Assembly: GCA_020161365.1 (NCBI GenBank)
Contig: JAIUNU010000021.1
Location: 1-35,807, forward strand
Direction: 5' to 3'
Length of the DNA stretch: 35,807 nucleotides
Source of the DNA: Pseudomonadota bacterium
GTDB lineage: Bacteria > Pseudomonadota > Alphaproteobacteria > Caulobacterales > Caulobacteraceae
The notes under the pieces are model-generated. The model had not been told where the DNA came from, made no database searches, and was given only the letters and a program-made list of their open reading frames with translations. Within the stretch, counting starts at the first letter, position 1; each line of letters begins with the position of its first letter. Positions 25,195-34,867 of the stretch are shown in pieces. Made by a program: the position numbers and the translations under genes.

Positions 25195-27705
25195 TTACAA
25201 ACCCGCGCTTGGAGCGCAGAACCAACAGTCTTCCCCGCCGATCGGCATACCGGGCGGCAAGGTCTCGACCGCACCGGATCGAGGCGCGGCGAGGGCCTGC
25301 CGCACGGCGAGGTCATCGCTCAGCAGGGCCCGCGAGAGCGCCGCAGCCTGGGCGCCCTCAGCCCCGCCGCCCTGATAGGCGGCTAAGGTCTTTCCGAAGG
25401 TGCGCAACGCCGCGTCCAGCTGGACGGAGGCCGTGGGCGACAACGCCCTTTCGCCCTGCGCCTCGACCATGTCGCCAACGACGCGGGCGCGGATGCGCCG
25501 ACGCAGGTCGCCCAACCGCCCTTCGTCGCCGCTCGGCGCCACGCTCGCCAGTAGGCGCTCGGCCAGCTCGGCCACGCCCAGTTGGCTCGAATCGCGGCGG
25601 TTCTGCTCGACCACCCGATTCAGCCGTTGCGGATTCAGCAGCAGCGACACCGTCTGGTCGGCGGCCATTTCGGCGGCGGTCGCCAGGTCGAAGATCGACG
25701 GTCCCGAGGTCGGGAAGATCTCGATCTCGTAGGCCTTATCGCGCACGCCCGGCTGGCCGGACGATAACAGGTTCAGCAGAGGATCCGGCAGGTCCAGGGT
25801 GACGGGATCGACTGTGCGCAGCAAGGCGTCCAACGCCTTGCGCTGAGTGGCCGCGGCGGTGATCGATGCGCTTTCGTGACCATCGCCGCGAACAGCGTAC
25901 GCATAGTCCACGCCGCCGATCAGCTTCACGGCGGCTTCGACTTGGTAGCGATGGAACAGATAGATGGGCGCGAGAACCCGCTTGAGATCCGCAGCCGGCG
26001 CACCCTTTGGCAGGTTCGCGAGGCCGAACCGGTTGAGCGCGATTTTGCGCACGGCCAGCACATGATCCAGCTCCGCGACCGCGTGAGGACCGTTGTCCCA
26101 CAGCGCGCCGTAGGGCTGACCGGACGCGGCGCCGCGCGAGTCCCCGTCGGTGACGAAGCGCAGACCCTTGGCCTGGGCGTCGCGCGCGAGGCGGTCCAGG
26201 CGCGCGGACTCGTCCGCCCCTGGCGCCCCCTGCGAGTATAGCCAGTTGATCGCGAAGCGGTCCCAAGCTCCCACGCCCGTGGCGTAGGCCTCTGACAGGT
26301 CCAAGCGGTCGCTTTCGATTTTCACCAGCGGGGCCGGATAGTCCATGACCGAGGCGCGACCATAGGTGCTGCCCGCGAAGTTGTGGGCCAGGCCTAGGGT
26401 GTGGCCGATCTCGTGCACCGACAGCTGGCGGATGCGGGCCAAGGACACCTTGAGCGGATCGTCGGGACCGCCCTTCCCCGTCTTGTCCGCACCGACCAAG
26501 CCTTCGAAGATCAAGCGGTCCTGGCGAACGCGCAGCGAGCCCAGTTGGACGACGCCACGCACGATTTCGCCGGTGCGTGGATCGACGACCGTGGTTCCGG
26601 TCGACCAGCCGCGGGTCTGACGATGAATCCAGTTCACGACGTTGTAGCGCGCGTCCATCGGATCCACGCCCTCGGGCAGCGTCTCGACACGGAAAGCGTC
26701 GATATAGCCAGCGTCCTCGAACGCCTTGGCCCACCAGCGGCCGCCCTCGATCAAGGCGGTGCGGATCGGCTCAGGCGCGCCGCGATCGACGTAATAGACG
26801 ATCGGCTTCTTGACCCGGGACCGGGCGGCGTTTGGGTCGGTCTTCTCCAGCCGGAAGCGCCGGGCCAAGCGCTGGACGATCGGCTGGTCCAGCGGCGCGG
26901 CGTAGTCGGCGAACAGCACCTGAGCCGAGGTGCCGGTGCGAGGGTCGTAAGAACGCGGGACAAAGCCCGGCGCGGGCAGCCGAATGAAGCTGTGATGGAC
27001 GCCGAAGGTCACAGATCGTCCGTCCGGGACGATGCCGTTGACTTCGCTCCCCGGTTCATCGGCGGTGAAGGTCTGCCGGGTCTCGAACTCCAGATTGTCA
27101 GGGAAGGCGCCCGTAGCCGGAAGATCAACGTAGCTGAGCGCGGGCGCCAGCTTATAAGCGCCCTGCTTGCCACGCTTGAGGCCGGCAGTGATGTCGAAGG
27201 CGTCGCGCAGCAGGAACGAGGCGATATCGACCGTGACACCGCCGTCCGACGTTTCGGCGATCACATCGCCCGTCCAGACCACCGAGGCCGGGAAGCTGTC
27301 CTGGACGGTGCGGGCCTCCTCCGGCGTTCCGCCGACGGCGCGGAAGCCGTAGTTCTCGAACGCGATCAGCACCTTCTTGCCGACCCGCCGGAAGATCAGC
27401 ACCTGGGTCTCGCCCGTCGCGGCCCGGTCCAGGCCCACCGGCGTCGATCCGAGGCCGCCGCTGAGGCTGGGCTGATAGAGGAAGCGGCCCGACACCCCGT
27501 CGGCGGCAGGCGCCGGCAGGGTGACGACGACCGCGCCCTTGGCCGAGTCGGTCTTGACCGGCAGCAGGCTTGATGGCGAGGCGGCCGCCGGCGCCGAAGC
27601 GCCAGCGGCTTGAGCGAAAGTCGCCGGCGCGGCGGCGAGCGCGAGCGCGGCAAGCGCGCTCGAAACCCGCCAGCGCGCACGGTAAGCGCTGAACACGTAC
27701 TTCAC
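25195..27705 (-). CDS. Secreted zinc-dependent metalloprotease (metzincin-like)
   Basis: An 836-residue exported protease. The GTG at 27705 follows a good site (AAGGGG) and starts a signal peptide (KYVFSAYRARWRVSSALAALALAAAPATFAQA). The zinc motif HEIGHTLGLAHNF (about residues 431-443) fits HExxHxxGxxH, with the catalytic Glu. The N-terminal part (FRRVGKKVLIAFENYGFRAVGG) resembles the DUF5117/DUF5118 region of the family annotated simply as zinc-dependent metalloprotease, here followed by a long helical C-terminal domain. It starts 16 bases after the TonB receptor stop and ends 26 bases before the amidohydrolase. Its likely role is periplasmic or surface protein breakdown feeding the receptor and amidohydrolase; the substrate is unknown. 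Confidence 0.88.
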   Translation of the reverse strand: MKYVFSAYRARWRVSSALAALALAAAPATFAQAAGASAPAAASPSSLLPVKTDSAKGAVVVTLPAPAADGVSGRFLYQPSLSGGLGSTPVGLDRAATGETQVLIFRRVGKKVLIAFENYGFRAVGGTPEEARTVQDSFPASVVWTGDVIAETSDGGVTVDIASFLLRDAFDITAGLKRGKQGAYKLAPALSYVDLPATGAFPDNLEFETRQTFTADEPGSEVNGIVPDGRSVTFGVHHSFIRLPAPGFVPRSYDPRTGTSAQVLFADYAAPLDQPIVQRLARRFRLEKTDPNAARSRVKKPIVYYVDRGAPEPIRTALIEGGRWWAKAFEDAGYIDAFRVETLPEGVDPMDARYNVVNWIHRQTRGWSTGTTVVDPRTGEIVRGVVQLGSLRVRQDRLIFEGLVGADKTGKGGPDDPLKVSLARIRQLSVHEIGHTLGLAHNFAGSTYGRASVMDYPAPLVKIESDRLDLSEAYATGVGAWDRFAINWLYSQGAPGADESARLDRLARDAQAKGLRFVTDGDSRGAASGQPYGALWDNGPHAVAELDHVLAVRKIALNRFGLANLPKGAPAADLKRVLAPIYLFHRYQVEAAVKLIGGVDYAYAVRGDGHESASITAAATQRKALDALLRTVDPVTLDLPDPLLNLLSSGQPGVRDKAYEIEIFPTSGPSIFDLATAAEMAADQTVSLLLNPQRLNRVVEQNRRDSSQLGVAELAERLLASVAPSGDEGRLGDLRRRIRARVVGDMVEAQGERALSPTASVQLDAALRTFGKTLAAYQGGGAEGAQAAALSRALLSDDLAVRQALAAPRSGAVETLPPGMPIGGEDCWFCAPSAGL

Positions 27706-27721
27706 GATCCGCCCCTTGTTT

Positions 27722-30700
27722 CTAGAACGTCTTCTTGACCGAGACGTACCAGTAGCGGGCGTACGGCAGATAGACCGTTCCGTCATAGCCCGCAGAGCTG
27801 AGCGGCGGATCCTTGTCGGTGATGTTGCGGACGCCCAAGCGCAGCTTGGTGTTGGCGTTCGCGAAGTCGTATTCGCCATACAGGTTGGCGGTGATCTGCG
27901 AGTCCACCACCCACGGCGAGCCGGCCGAGTCCAGCAGGGCGGTGTCGTTGTAGTCGCCGATGTACTGGGTGAAGCCGCCGACGGTCAGCTGCTTGTAGCG
28001 CCAGGTGAGCGCAGCGGAGACCTTCCAGTCGGTCTTGCCGTTCTGTCGCAGCAGGTTGCCCCCGCCGTTGATGGTGGTGCCGGCGTTGATCTTGCCCGCC
28101 GACCGCGCCGCCATCAGCTCGGCGATGCCCGGCGACGGCGACTGGTAGTACTTGATCAGGTGCGCGGCGTTCAGGTTGAAGTCGAAGTCGCCGAGCTTGT
28201 CGGTGCTCAGGCGATAGATCAGGCCCAGATCCAGCCCCTCGACGTCCTGCGGCTGCAGGTTGGTGTACTTGTCGTTGACGTACAGGACCTGACCGGCGGC
28301 CGTGAGGCCCGTGCCGGCGAAGGCCGCGATGTCGTCAGCCGTTGGCGCGGCGCGGATGACGTTGGGATTGCTCGAACCCGACTGCCGCAGCAGGTAGTCC
28401 AGGATGAGGGCGTTGCCTTCGCCGAACACCCCGATCAGGCCCGTCTGCTTCACCTTCCAATAGTCCACGGTGAGGGTCAGGCGGCCATACGCGGAGGGAA
28501 TGAACTTCGGCTCCAGGACCACGCCGTACGACAGGGTCTCGGACTCTTCGGGATCCAGGTCGGGGTTACCCGCCCGGCGCGCCGTGGTCAGCAGCGAGCG
28601 CGAGCAGCCCGCGAACGAGGTGATGCGCTTGGCCCGCAGATCGGCCTCGCAGAAGGCGTAGTCGGTGCGGGTGTTGGACCGCGACACGACCGTGGCGTTA
28701 ATCTGCTCGAGGTTCGGCGCACGGAAGCCCTTGGCCCATGAACCACGGATGCGGAAGCCGTCGATCAGATCCCAGGCGCCAGCGATCTTGGGCTTCGCGG
28801 TGTTGCCGAAGTCGCTGTAGTGCTCGTAGCGCCCGGCCAGCTGCAGATCCAGACGGTGGACCAGAGGGATCGACATCTCGGGCGAGACCAGCGGAACAGC
28901 GAACTCGATATAGGTCGATGCGACTGAACGGTGGCCCCTGGTGTCGGGGTTCATGCTGGAGTTGATCAAGTCACTCAGCACCGCACCACTGATCGGGTCG
29001 GTGAACGTGATCGTGCCGTCGATGCGCTTGTCGCGGTCGTCCAACTGGGTTTCACGGCGCACCTCGATGCCCGAGGCCACGCCGACGTCGCCGCCCGGCA
29101 GGCTGAAGAGATCCGGCTTGGAGACCTTGAAGTCCCAGGAGGCCAACGTGCTCTTCGTGCGGCGCTTAATCTTGACGCGGATGGCGTCGATCGCCGCCGC
29201 GCTGTTGCGGGTCGTGTCGGCGCCGCTGGGATTGTTGATGTCCGAGCCGTTGAAGACGTTGTAGGCGTCGGGCGTGGACAGGGCCAGCTGGGCGTAGAGC
29301 TTGGTGTTAGAGATGTTGTCGCTGATGTCGTCGGCGGTGGCTTCCGAATAGACCAGAGCCGACTCCCAATCGAAGCCGAACTTCCGGCCGCGGACACCGC
29401 CCAGCACACGGTATTGATCGTTGGTCACGTCGACATGGGTCAGGCCTAGATCCGCGAAGGTGTAGCCGCGAAGGGTCAGCGGCAAGCCGCTGGCCGGGAC
29501 GTTCAGGTTGGGCAGGCGGTTGGGGTTGGCCGTCCCGTTGGCGAAGGTCACCGGGCCGAAGGGATTCCAGTAGTTGCTGGCCGGAATGCTGATCACGCCC
29601 GAGGACAGCGTGGCGATCGGCGCCTGAAGGGCGCTGGTCTTGGCGTGGTACAGGCCCAACTCGCCGAAGACGGTAAGGTCCTCAGAGAGATCGTAGTGGC
29701 CGGTCAGGAAGACGTTGGTACGCTTGAGCTCCGGGATCACCGTCGTGCCGAGCGCGGCCGTGTTGAAGCGCAGGTCGCGATCGGCGGCCGAGGTCGCCAG
29801 GGCGCCGTCGTCGATGCACATGCCGCCGCTGATATTCAGCTGGCAGCCCGCGAACGTCGAAGGTTGAATGTGGAAATAGCCGGCGCTGCTGGTGAGCGCC
29901 GTCGTTCCCTGGCGCACCGTGCCGAAGCTCTGCGGCGTCTGGACATACGCCCACGGCGTCGTGGTGCTGCGCCCGTCCAGGCTGGCGACACCGTCAAAGC
30001 GGGTGCCGGCGAACAGCCCGCGACGGTCTGACGAAGCGGTGTAGTCCTGGTCCGTCGAGCGCATGCGCGTGCGCTGGTCGTACGAGACAAAGGCGCTGAC
30101 ATTGCCGCGGCCGTCGGCGAAGTTCTTCCCGCCGAAGGCGTTGAAGTTGTACTCCTTCAGGTTCGTCCCCTCGGCGAAACCGTACTGGCCCGAGGCGGTC
30201 AGACCGTCGATATCGTCGCGCAGCACGGTGTTGACCACGCCAGCCACGGCGTCGGCGCCGTAGATGGCGGCCGCGCCGTCGCGCAGGACTTCCAGGCGCT
30301 TGAGGCCGGTCACGGGAATGGCGCTGGTGTTGTAGGTGAGCACCGGCACGAGGTTGTCGTTCGCCTGGCTGGTCGGGTGGGTCACCACCCGGCGGCCGTT
30401 CAACAGCACCAGGGTGTTGCCGATGCCAAGGTTGCGTAGATTCACGGAACCGACATCGCCCCGGGCGCTATTGCTGCTGCCCGGCAGATACTGCGCGTTG
30501 AAATTCACGTCGCCCATCTGCGGAATGGACCGGAAGAGCTCATCGCCCGACACAGCGCCTGAGGCGCCGATCTGGTCCTCGCCGACCACTGTCACCGGCA
30601 GGGCCGAGTTGACCTTCGCGCCCTTGATTTGCGAGCCGACGACCACGACGGCCTCAATCTCGGTGGGGTCCGCTGGCGGCGCGGTCTGGGCCCAGGCCTG

Positions 30701-30766
30701 GGCGGCGAAACTCGCGGCGCAAAGCGCCGTCGTCGCAAGCACGAGCTTGCGGTGGTTGATGGTCAT
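27722..30766 (-). CDS. TonB-dependent receptor heading the protease operon
   Basis: A 1014-residue receptor with signal peptide (about 1-28, ending AWAQ). The TonB-box region and plug (EIEAVVVVGSQIKGAKVNSALPVTVVGEDQIGASGAVSGDELFRSIPQM, GSVNLRNLGIGNTLVLLNGRRVV, RLEVLRDGAAAIYGADAVAGVVN) are typical, and the barrel ends in VKKTF. ATG 30766 has a strong GGAGGGG site. The frame is open back to 30982 but that part encodes no signal peptide and spans a hairpin. It is the first gene of the operon with the metalloprotease and amidohydrolase, suggesting uptake of peptides or a peptide-derived compound. A siderophore role cannot be excluded. Confidence 0.93.
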   Translation of the reverse strand: MTINHRKLVLATTALCAASFAAQAWAQTAPPADPTEIEAVVVVGSQIKGAKVNSALPVTVVGEDQIGASGAVSGDELFRSIPQMGDVNFNAQYLPGSSNSARGDVGSVNLRNLGIGNTLVLLNGRRVVTHPTSQANDNLVPVLTYNTSAIPVTGLKRLEVLRDGAAAIYGADAVAGVVNTVLRDDIDGLTASGQYGFAEGTNLKEYNFNAFGGKNFADGRGNVSAFVSYDQRTRMRSTDQDYTASSDRRGLFAGTRFDGVASLDGRSTTTPWAYVQTPQSFGTVRQGTTALTSSAGYFHIQPSTFAGCQLNISGGMCIDDGALATSAADRDLRFNTAALGTTVIPELKRTNVFLTGHYDLSEDLTVFGELGLYHAKTSALQAPIATLSSGVISIPASNYWNPFGPVTFANGTANPNRLPNLNVPASGLPLTLRGYTFADLGLTHVDVTNDQYRVLGGVRGRKFGFDWESALVYSEATADDISDNISNTKLYAQLALSTPDAYNVFNGSDINNPSGADTTRNSAAAIDAIRVKIKRRTKSTLASWDFKVSKPDLFSLPGGDVGVASGIEVRRETQLDDRDKRIDGTITFTDPISGAVLSDLINSSMNPDTRGHRSVASTYIEFAVPLVSPEMSIPLVHRLDLQLAGRYEHYSDFGNTAKPKIAGAWDLIDGFRIRGSWAKGFRAPNLEQINATVVSRSNTRTDYAFCEADLRAKRITSFAGCSRSLLTTARRAGNPDLDPEESETLSYGVVLEPKFIPSAYGRLTLTVDYWKVKQTGLIGVFGEGNALILDYLLRQSGSSNPNVIRAAPTADDIAAFAGTGLTAAGQVLYVNDKYTNLQPQDVEGLDLGLIYRLSTDKLGDFDFNLNAAHLIKYYQSPSPGIAELMAARSAGKINAGTTINGGGNLLRQNGKTDWKVSAALTWRYKQLTVGGFTQYIGDYNDTALLDSAGSPWVVDSQITANLYGEYDFANANTKLRLGVRNITDKDPPLSSAGYDGTVYLPYARYWYVSVKKTF

Positions 30767-30790
30767 AAAAGCCCCTCCAATAAACGCACT

Positions 30791-30840
30791 GCGTGAGCCA
30801 CCCCCGCCCTGCTTCTGGCGAAACAGGGCGTGGCTCACGC
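30791..30840 (-). promoter_or_regulatory. Strong 5'-leader hairpin before the TonB receptor ribosome site
   Basis: GCGTGAGCCA plus CGCCCTG (30791-30811, with a 4-base CCCC bulge) pair with CAGGGCG plus TGGCTCACGC (30824-30840), making a 17-bp stem with a 12-base loop. In the mRNA of the receptor gene it ends 24 bases before the ATG, just above the GGAGGGG site. There is no T-run. It could be an mRNA-stabilising or attenuating structure, or a large operator. Confidence 0.6.
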
Positions 30841-31338
30841 CACACTCCGAACACAAGTGGATCGAACCACACCATTTCCCATCAAATTGATCGGGTTTTA
30901 AATTGGAATTTTTCTGATAGCGGGCGCAGGTATGTCCACATAAACGACCCCGACGCGGCCCTTTTGCCCAAGCTAGAGGCAAATAATTGCCTCAAGAAAA
31001 GGATTGACGACGGCGTGGGAAGCCGTGGTGACGCGCCCTACGGCATCAACGCCAAGACCCGACCTGGCAAAACGAGCGAGGAGCGCGCCGAGGGCGTCCC
31101 CAAACGTCTCTAGCGAGCGACCGGCCGCAAACGCGACCGTTACGACGCACCTTGCCACCGTTGAGAAGCTCAGGCGGGTCGGCCCTTCGAGTTCGACGGC
31201 AAGTTATGCTGTCTGGTCCCCATGCAGACGCAAGAACGGCGTTACGAGATTCCCTAACGGCCGCCTCAATTAAACCAGATTATTCCGATAGAATTAAAAA
31301 GGTATCGATCTCCCGGACTTCAACCGAGGGGATCGGAC
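30841..31338. other. Divergent intergenic region between two TonB receptor genes
   Basis: No gene is supported in these 498 bases. An interrupted palindrome at 30976-30993 (GAGGCAA, 4-base spacer ATAA, TTGCCTC; perfect arms) looks like a regulator site. AT-rich patches occur near 30895-30920 and 31265-31305 and may hold the two promoters. The short frames in both directions lack family features. Confidence 0.5.
30976..30993. promoter_or_regulatory. Interrupted palindrome, candidate operator
   Basis: GAGGCAA and TTGCCTC are perfect inverted 7-mers around ATAA. The site lies 210 bases upstream of the receptor at 30766 and 346 bases upstream of the one at 31339, in DNA without genes. No regulator gene lies next to it, so the binding protein is unknown. 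Confidence 0.4.
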
Positions 31339-33822
31339 ATGTCTTTCACCCAGCGTAACGACGCGACCAAGGCGCTCCTGCTCGCGGCGCTGCTTTGCGG
31401 CGGCGCCAGCAGCGCCTATGCCGGCGTGACCGGGGACCCGACGGTTCCGAGCGCCGTGGCGACCGCGCCTGAGGACTGGGTGTCCGACGGCTCGAGCGTG
31501 GCCGGCGCGACAGTCGAGGCCCTGACGATCACCGCCCGCCGCCGGTCAGAGACCGTGCAGTCGGTGCCTCTGGCCGTGTCGGTGGTGGGCGGCGATCGCC
31601 TGGACGGTACCGGCTCGTTCAACGTCGGTCGCCTGCAGCAGCTGACACCGACCCTGCAGTTCTATTCGTCGAACCCGCGCAACACCTCGGTGAACATCCG
31701 GGGCCTGGGCGTGCCGTTCGGTCTGACCAGCGACGGCTTCGAGCAGGGCGTCGGCATCTATGTCGACGACGTCTATAATTCGCGCGTCGCCACTGCGACC
31801 TTCGACTTCCTGGACGTGGACCGCATCGAGGTCCTGCGCGGTCCGCAGGGCACGCTGTACGGCAAGAACACCACCGCCGGCGCCATTAACATCACCACCC
31901 GCCAGCCCACCTTCGACTTCGAAGCCAACGCCGAGGTCTCGCTAGGCAATCTCAATTACAAGCAGGCCAAGGCCGCGATTTCGGGGCCGCTGAACGACAA
32001 GCTCGCCGCCCGCATCGCCGTCTCCAGCACGCACCGCCGAGGGACGATCTACAACGTCACCACCCGCCGCTACATCAACGAGCAGGACAATCTGGGCCTG
32101 CGCGGTCAGCTTCTGTTCAAGCCTAACGAGGACCTGGCCGTGACTCTGGCCGTCGACTACAGCGCTCAAGATCCTGAAGGCTTCGCCCAGATCTATGTGC
32201 GCACCGGGGCCACCCAGCGGGCGCTGAACCGACAGTACGCGGCCCTGACGTCCGCGCTGGGCTATGCGGTCCCCAGCACCAACGCCTTTGACCGCGTCAC
32301 GGACGTCGACGCCGAGCTCAACGCCGGAAACAAGATCGGCGGCGCCTCGGCCCGGGTGGTCTGGAACGTCGCGGGCGGGACCCTGACCTCTGTCACGGCC
32401 TGGCGCTTCTGGGACTGGAAGCCGCAGAACGACCGCGACTTTTTGGGTCTGTCGATCGTGGCCAAGTCGCAGAACCCCTCGCAGCAGGACCAGTACAGCC
32501 AGGAACTGCGCTTCAACCGCTCCTGGGACGCCCATGACCTGGTGGTCGGCGCCTTCGCCTTCCATCAGCGGATCGACACCCAGGGCACCGAGCAGCAGGG
32601 CGTCAACGCCAGCCGCTGGAACATCAACCCCAGCAACGCCCTGTCCAATGATCCCACCGTCCTGGCGGGGCTGACGGCGCTCAACACCCAGTGGCTGAAG
32701 AGCACGAGCTTTGCGGTGTTCGGCCAGCTGAGCTGGAAGGTCACCGACGCCTTCAGCCTGACTCCGGGCGCGCGCCTGAACTACGACGAAAAGTCGGGCT
32801 ACTATGAGCGCAGGGTGGTCGACGGCCAGGGCGTCCCGGTCCTGCTCACCGACACCGGCGCACGGCGCGCCGCCCAGCTGGCGGTCTACACCCCGCAGGT
32901 CAGCGCCCCCAGCTTCGACGACTGGAACTTCACCTACGACCTGTCGGCCAGCTATCAGCTGAACCGCGACGTGCTGGCCTACGCCACCTACGCCAAGAGC
33001 TTCAAGACGGGCGGCATCAATCAGAACGGCCTACCGACCGACGCGACGGGCAAGCCGGTCGAGGCGGCCGGCGCGATTAAGCCCGAGGACATCAACCACT
33101 TCGAAGGCGGCCTGAAGACCCAATGGCTGGACCGCACCCTGACGGCCAACCTCGCGGTCTTCCGCAGCGACATCAAGAACTACCAGGCCACGGTGAGCAA
33201 CGGCCAGCTGGGCGTGCTACGCGGCTATCTGGCCAACGCCGGCAAGGTGCGTACGCAAGGCGTGGAGCTGGACTCGGCCTACCGGCCTAACGCCCGCTTC
33301 TCGACCTATGTGAACGCTGCCTACACCGACGCCAAGTATGTGCGCTTCGTCGATGCGCCGTGCCCGCCGGAGTTGTCGGGCGGCACGGTGGCGACGGGGA
33401 CACAGGTTCCGGGCGCGGCCGGCGTGGCCGGCGCGCTCAGCCCCGCTAACTGCGACGTCTCAGGTCAGCGCCTGCCAGGCGTCTCGAAGTGGAGCGTGGC
33501 GCTCGGGGCCGAGGCTAATGTTCCGGGTGATTTCCTCGGCAAAACCGGCGAGTTCTACGTCGGCTACGACGGCAGCTACCGCAGCAAGTTCTCGTCCAAT
33601 CCCTCGCCCTCGGCCTACACTTGGGTCGACAGCTATGCGATCGCCAACTTCCGGGCCGGCTTCCGAACGCCCGAGGGCCTCAACCTCTATGGCTGGGTGC
33701 GCAACGCCTTCGACGAGAACTATTTCGAGTTCCTGGCCGTGGGCCCCAGCAACACCGGCCTGATCGCCGGTCAGCCAGGCGACCCGCGCACCTGGGGCGT
33801 GACCCTGCGGGCGTCCTTTTAA
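31339..33822 (+). CDS. TonB-dependent receptor (siderophore-type plug)
   Basis: An 827-residue receptor. The signal peptide is LLLAALLCGGASSAYA. The TonB-box region (EALTITARRRSETVQSVPLAVSVVGGDRL) and plug motifs (SVNIRGLG, RIEVLRGPQGTLYGKNTTAGAINITTRQP) are typical of the broad siderophore/vitamin receptor group also widely used for other substrates in Caulobacter. The barrel has a C-terminal TWGVTLRASF ending in Phe. A GAGGGG site lies 7 bases before ATG 31339. It is divergent from the receptor-protease-amidohydrolase operon and monocistronic, since the next gene is 370 bases away. The substrate cannot be told; the context allows peptides or an iron complex. Confidence 0.92.
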   Translation: MSFTQRNDATKALLLAALLCGGASSAYAGVTGDPTVPSAVATAPEDWVSDGSSVAGATVEALTITARRRSETVQSVPLAVSVVGGDRLDGTGSFNVGRLQQLTPTLQFYSSNPRNTSVNIRGLGVPFGLTSDGFEQGVGIYVDDVYNSRVATATFDFLDVDRIEVLRGPQGTLYGKNTTAGAINITTRQPTFDFEANAEVSLGNLNYKQAKAAISGPLNDKLAARIAVSSTHRRGTIYNVTTRRYINEQDNLGLRGQLLFKPNEDLAVTLAVDYSAQDPEGFAQIYVRTGATQRALNRQYAALTSALGYAVPSTNAFDRVTDVDAELNAGNKIGGASARVVWNVAGGTLTSVTAWRFWDWKPQNDRDFLGLSIVAKSQNPSQQDQYSQELRFNRSWDAHDLVVGAFAFHQRIDTQGTEQQGVNASRWNINPSNALSNDPTVLAGLTALNTQWLKSTSFAVFGQLSWKVTDAFSLTPGARLNYDEKSGYYERRVVDGQGVPVLLTDTGARRAAQLAVYTPQVSAPSFDDWNFTYDLSASYQLNRDVLAYATYAKSFKTGGINQNGLPTDATGKPVEAAGAIKPEDINHFEGGLKTQWLDRTLTANLAVFRSDIKNYQATVSNGQLGVLRGYLANAGKVRTQGVELDSAYRPNARFSTYVNAAYTDAKYVRFVDAPCPPELSGGTVATGTQVPGAAGVAGALSPANCDVSGQRLPGVSKWSVALGAEANVPGDFLGKTGEFYVGYDGSYRSKFSSNPSPSAYTWVDSYAIANFRAGFRTPEGLNLYGWVRNAFDENYFEFLAVGPSNTGLIAGQPGDPRTWGVTLRASF

Positions 33823-34192
33823 ACCGTGACCACGCAGCCGCGATCGAAGACTAGACGTGAGGGGCGCAGCAGGACCGGCGCCTTGGGCGCCTCCGGCGCG
33901 TTTCTCGTCGGCCTTGATCGCGGCCGCCAATCCCACAGGCGTGGCGCCGCCTCCCAAGCCGCGTCAAATGGGACGAGACCGACGACGAGGGGCGTTGGAG
34001 AGGCCGAGCCCTTTGCTTCCGACCGACCGACTAGCTACGCGAAAGCGCCTGCGAGTGGTTTCATGCGTCCAGCCTTTCCTGGCGTCGAGCGTTTCCCAGC
34101 CAGTGGGCGATGTTCACCGCCTTCGGGCTCAAGACCGCCGGTTGTCACGTTCCAGGCTTTGAGCGAGGCTGAGCGCCAACCAAGAGGGCGCC
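33823..34192. other. Intergenic region, nothing recognised
   Basis: These 370 bases follow the TonB receptor. There are several small GC-rich inverted repeats (for example GGCGCC around TTG near 33880-33895) but none is followed by a T-run. I see no gene and no clear promoter. Confidence 0.4.
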
Positions 34193-34753
34193 ATGGCGGA
34201 TCCTGAACAGGCTAGAGCAACACAGCTACGCAACATCGAACAGAAGACAGGAGCCTCCGCACGCGACTGGGCCGAAGGCGCCCGATTGGCGGGCGTGGGC
34301 AGACATGGCGAAATTCGTGCTTGGGCGAAGGCGCACTATGGCCTGGGCTATGGCGACGCCAACGCCCTTGCCTCCGCCGTCCTCGAGGCCAGCGCCCCGG
34401 AAAGTCGTCGGTCCGAAGATCCGCTAGACCAGATCTATTCGGGTACCAAGGCCCATCTTCGACCGATCCATGATCGACTGATCACCGAAGCCCGAGGCTT
34501 TGGCGAATTCGAGATCGCTCCGAAGAAAGGCTACATCTCCCTGCGGCGGAAAAAGCAGTTCGCCATGATCGGCCCCAAGAACGCCAAGCAGATTGAACTC
34601 GGCCTCAATCTCAAAGGCGATTTCGGCAACGACAGGATTATCGCTCAGAAGCCAGGCGGTATGTGCCAATTCGCAGTCGCTCTCAGTGACGTCGCCGAAA
34701 TTGATGGTGCGGTCGTCGAGGCCTTGAGATCCGCCTATGAGGCTGCAGGGTAG
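34193..34753 (+). CDS. DUF4287 and DUF5655 domain protein
   Basis: A 186-residue cytoplasmic protein. The N-terminal part (ATQLRNIEQKTGASARDWAEGARLAGVGRHGEIRAWAKAHYGLGYGDANALA, about 9-63) matches DUF4287. The C-terminal part (YSGTKAHLRPIHDRLITEARGFGEFEIAPKKGYISLRRKKQFAMIGP..., about 81-185) matches the DUF5655 domain, often found in the same proteins. No enzymatic residues are known for either. The start ATG follows AGAGGG. It stands alone, and I see no functional link to its neighbours. Confidence 0.8.
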   Translation: MADPEQARATQLRNIEQKTGASARDWAEGARLAGVGRHGEIRAWAKAHYGLGYGDANALASAVLEASAPESRRSEDPLDQIYSGTKAHLRPIHDRLITEARGFGEFEIAPKKGYISLRRKKQFAMIGPKNAKQIELGLNLKGDFGNDRIIAQKPGGMCQFAVALSDVAEIDGAVVEALRSAYEAAG

Positions 34754-34851
34754 TTCGAGCCCGAGGCCTATGGGCGGCTTCGAGGACCGATGCACATGTC
34801 ACGCTGGTAACGCACGTCCAGAACCGGGCGCGTTCGACTCGCGAGCGTTAA

Positions 34852-34867
34852 AGCGGCGTCCGCCGCT
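34852..34867 (-). terminator. Possible terminator downstream of the OhrR gene
   Basis: AGCGGCG and CGCCGCT form a 7-bp stem with a 2-base centre. On the minus strand it is followed by TTAAC after the closing CT. The T-run is short, so the call is weak; it lies 130 bases beyond the OhrR stop and between convergent genes. Confidence 0.3.

Noticed and set aside
30767..30982. 72-codon in-frame extension of the TonB receptor starting at 30766
   Set aside because: It would put the signal peptide in the interior and passes through a hairpin; the GGAGGGG site supports 30766.
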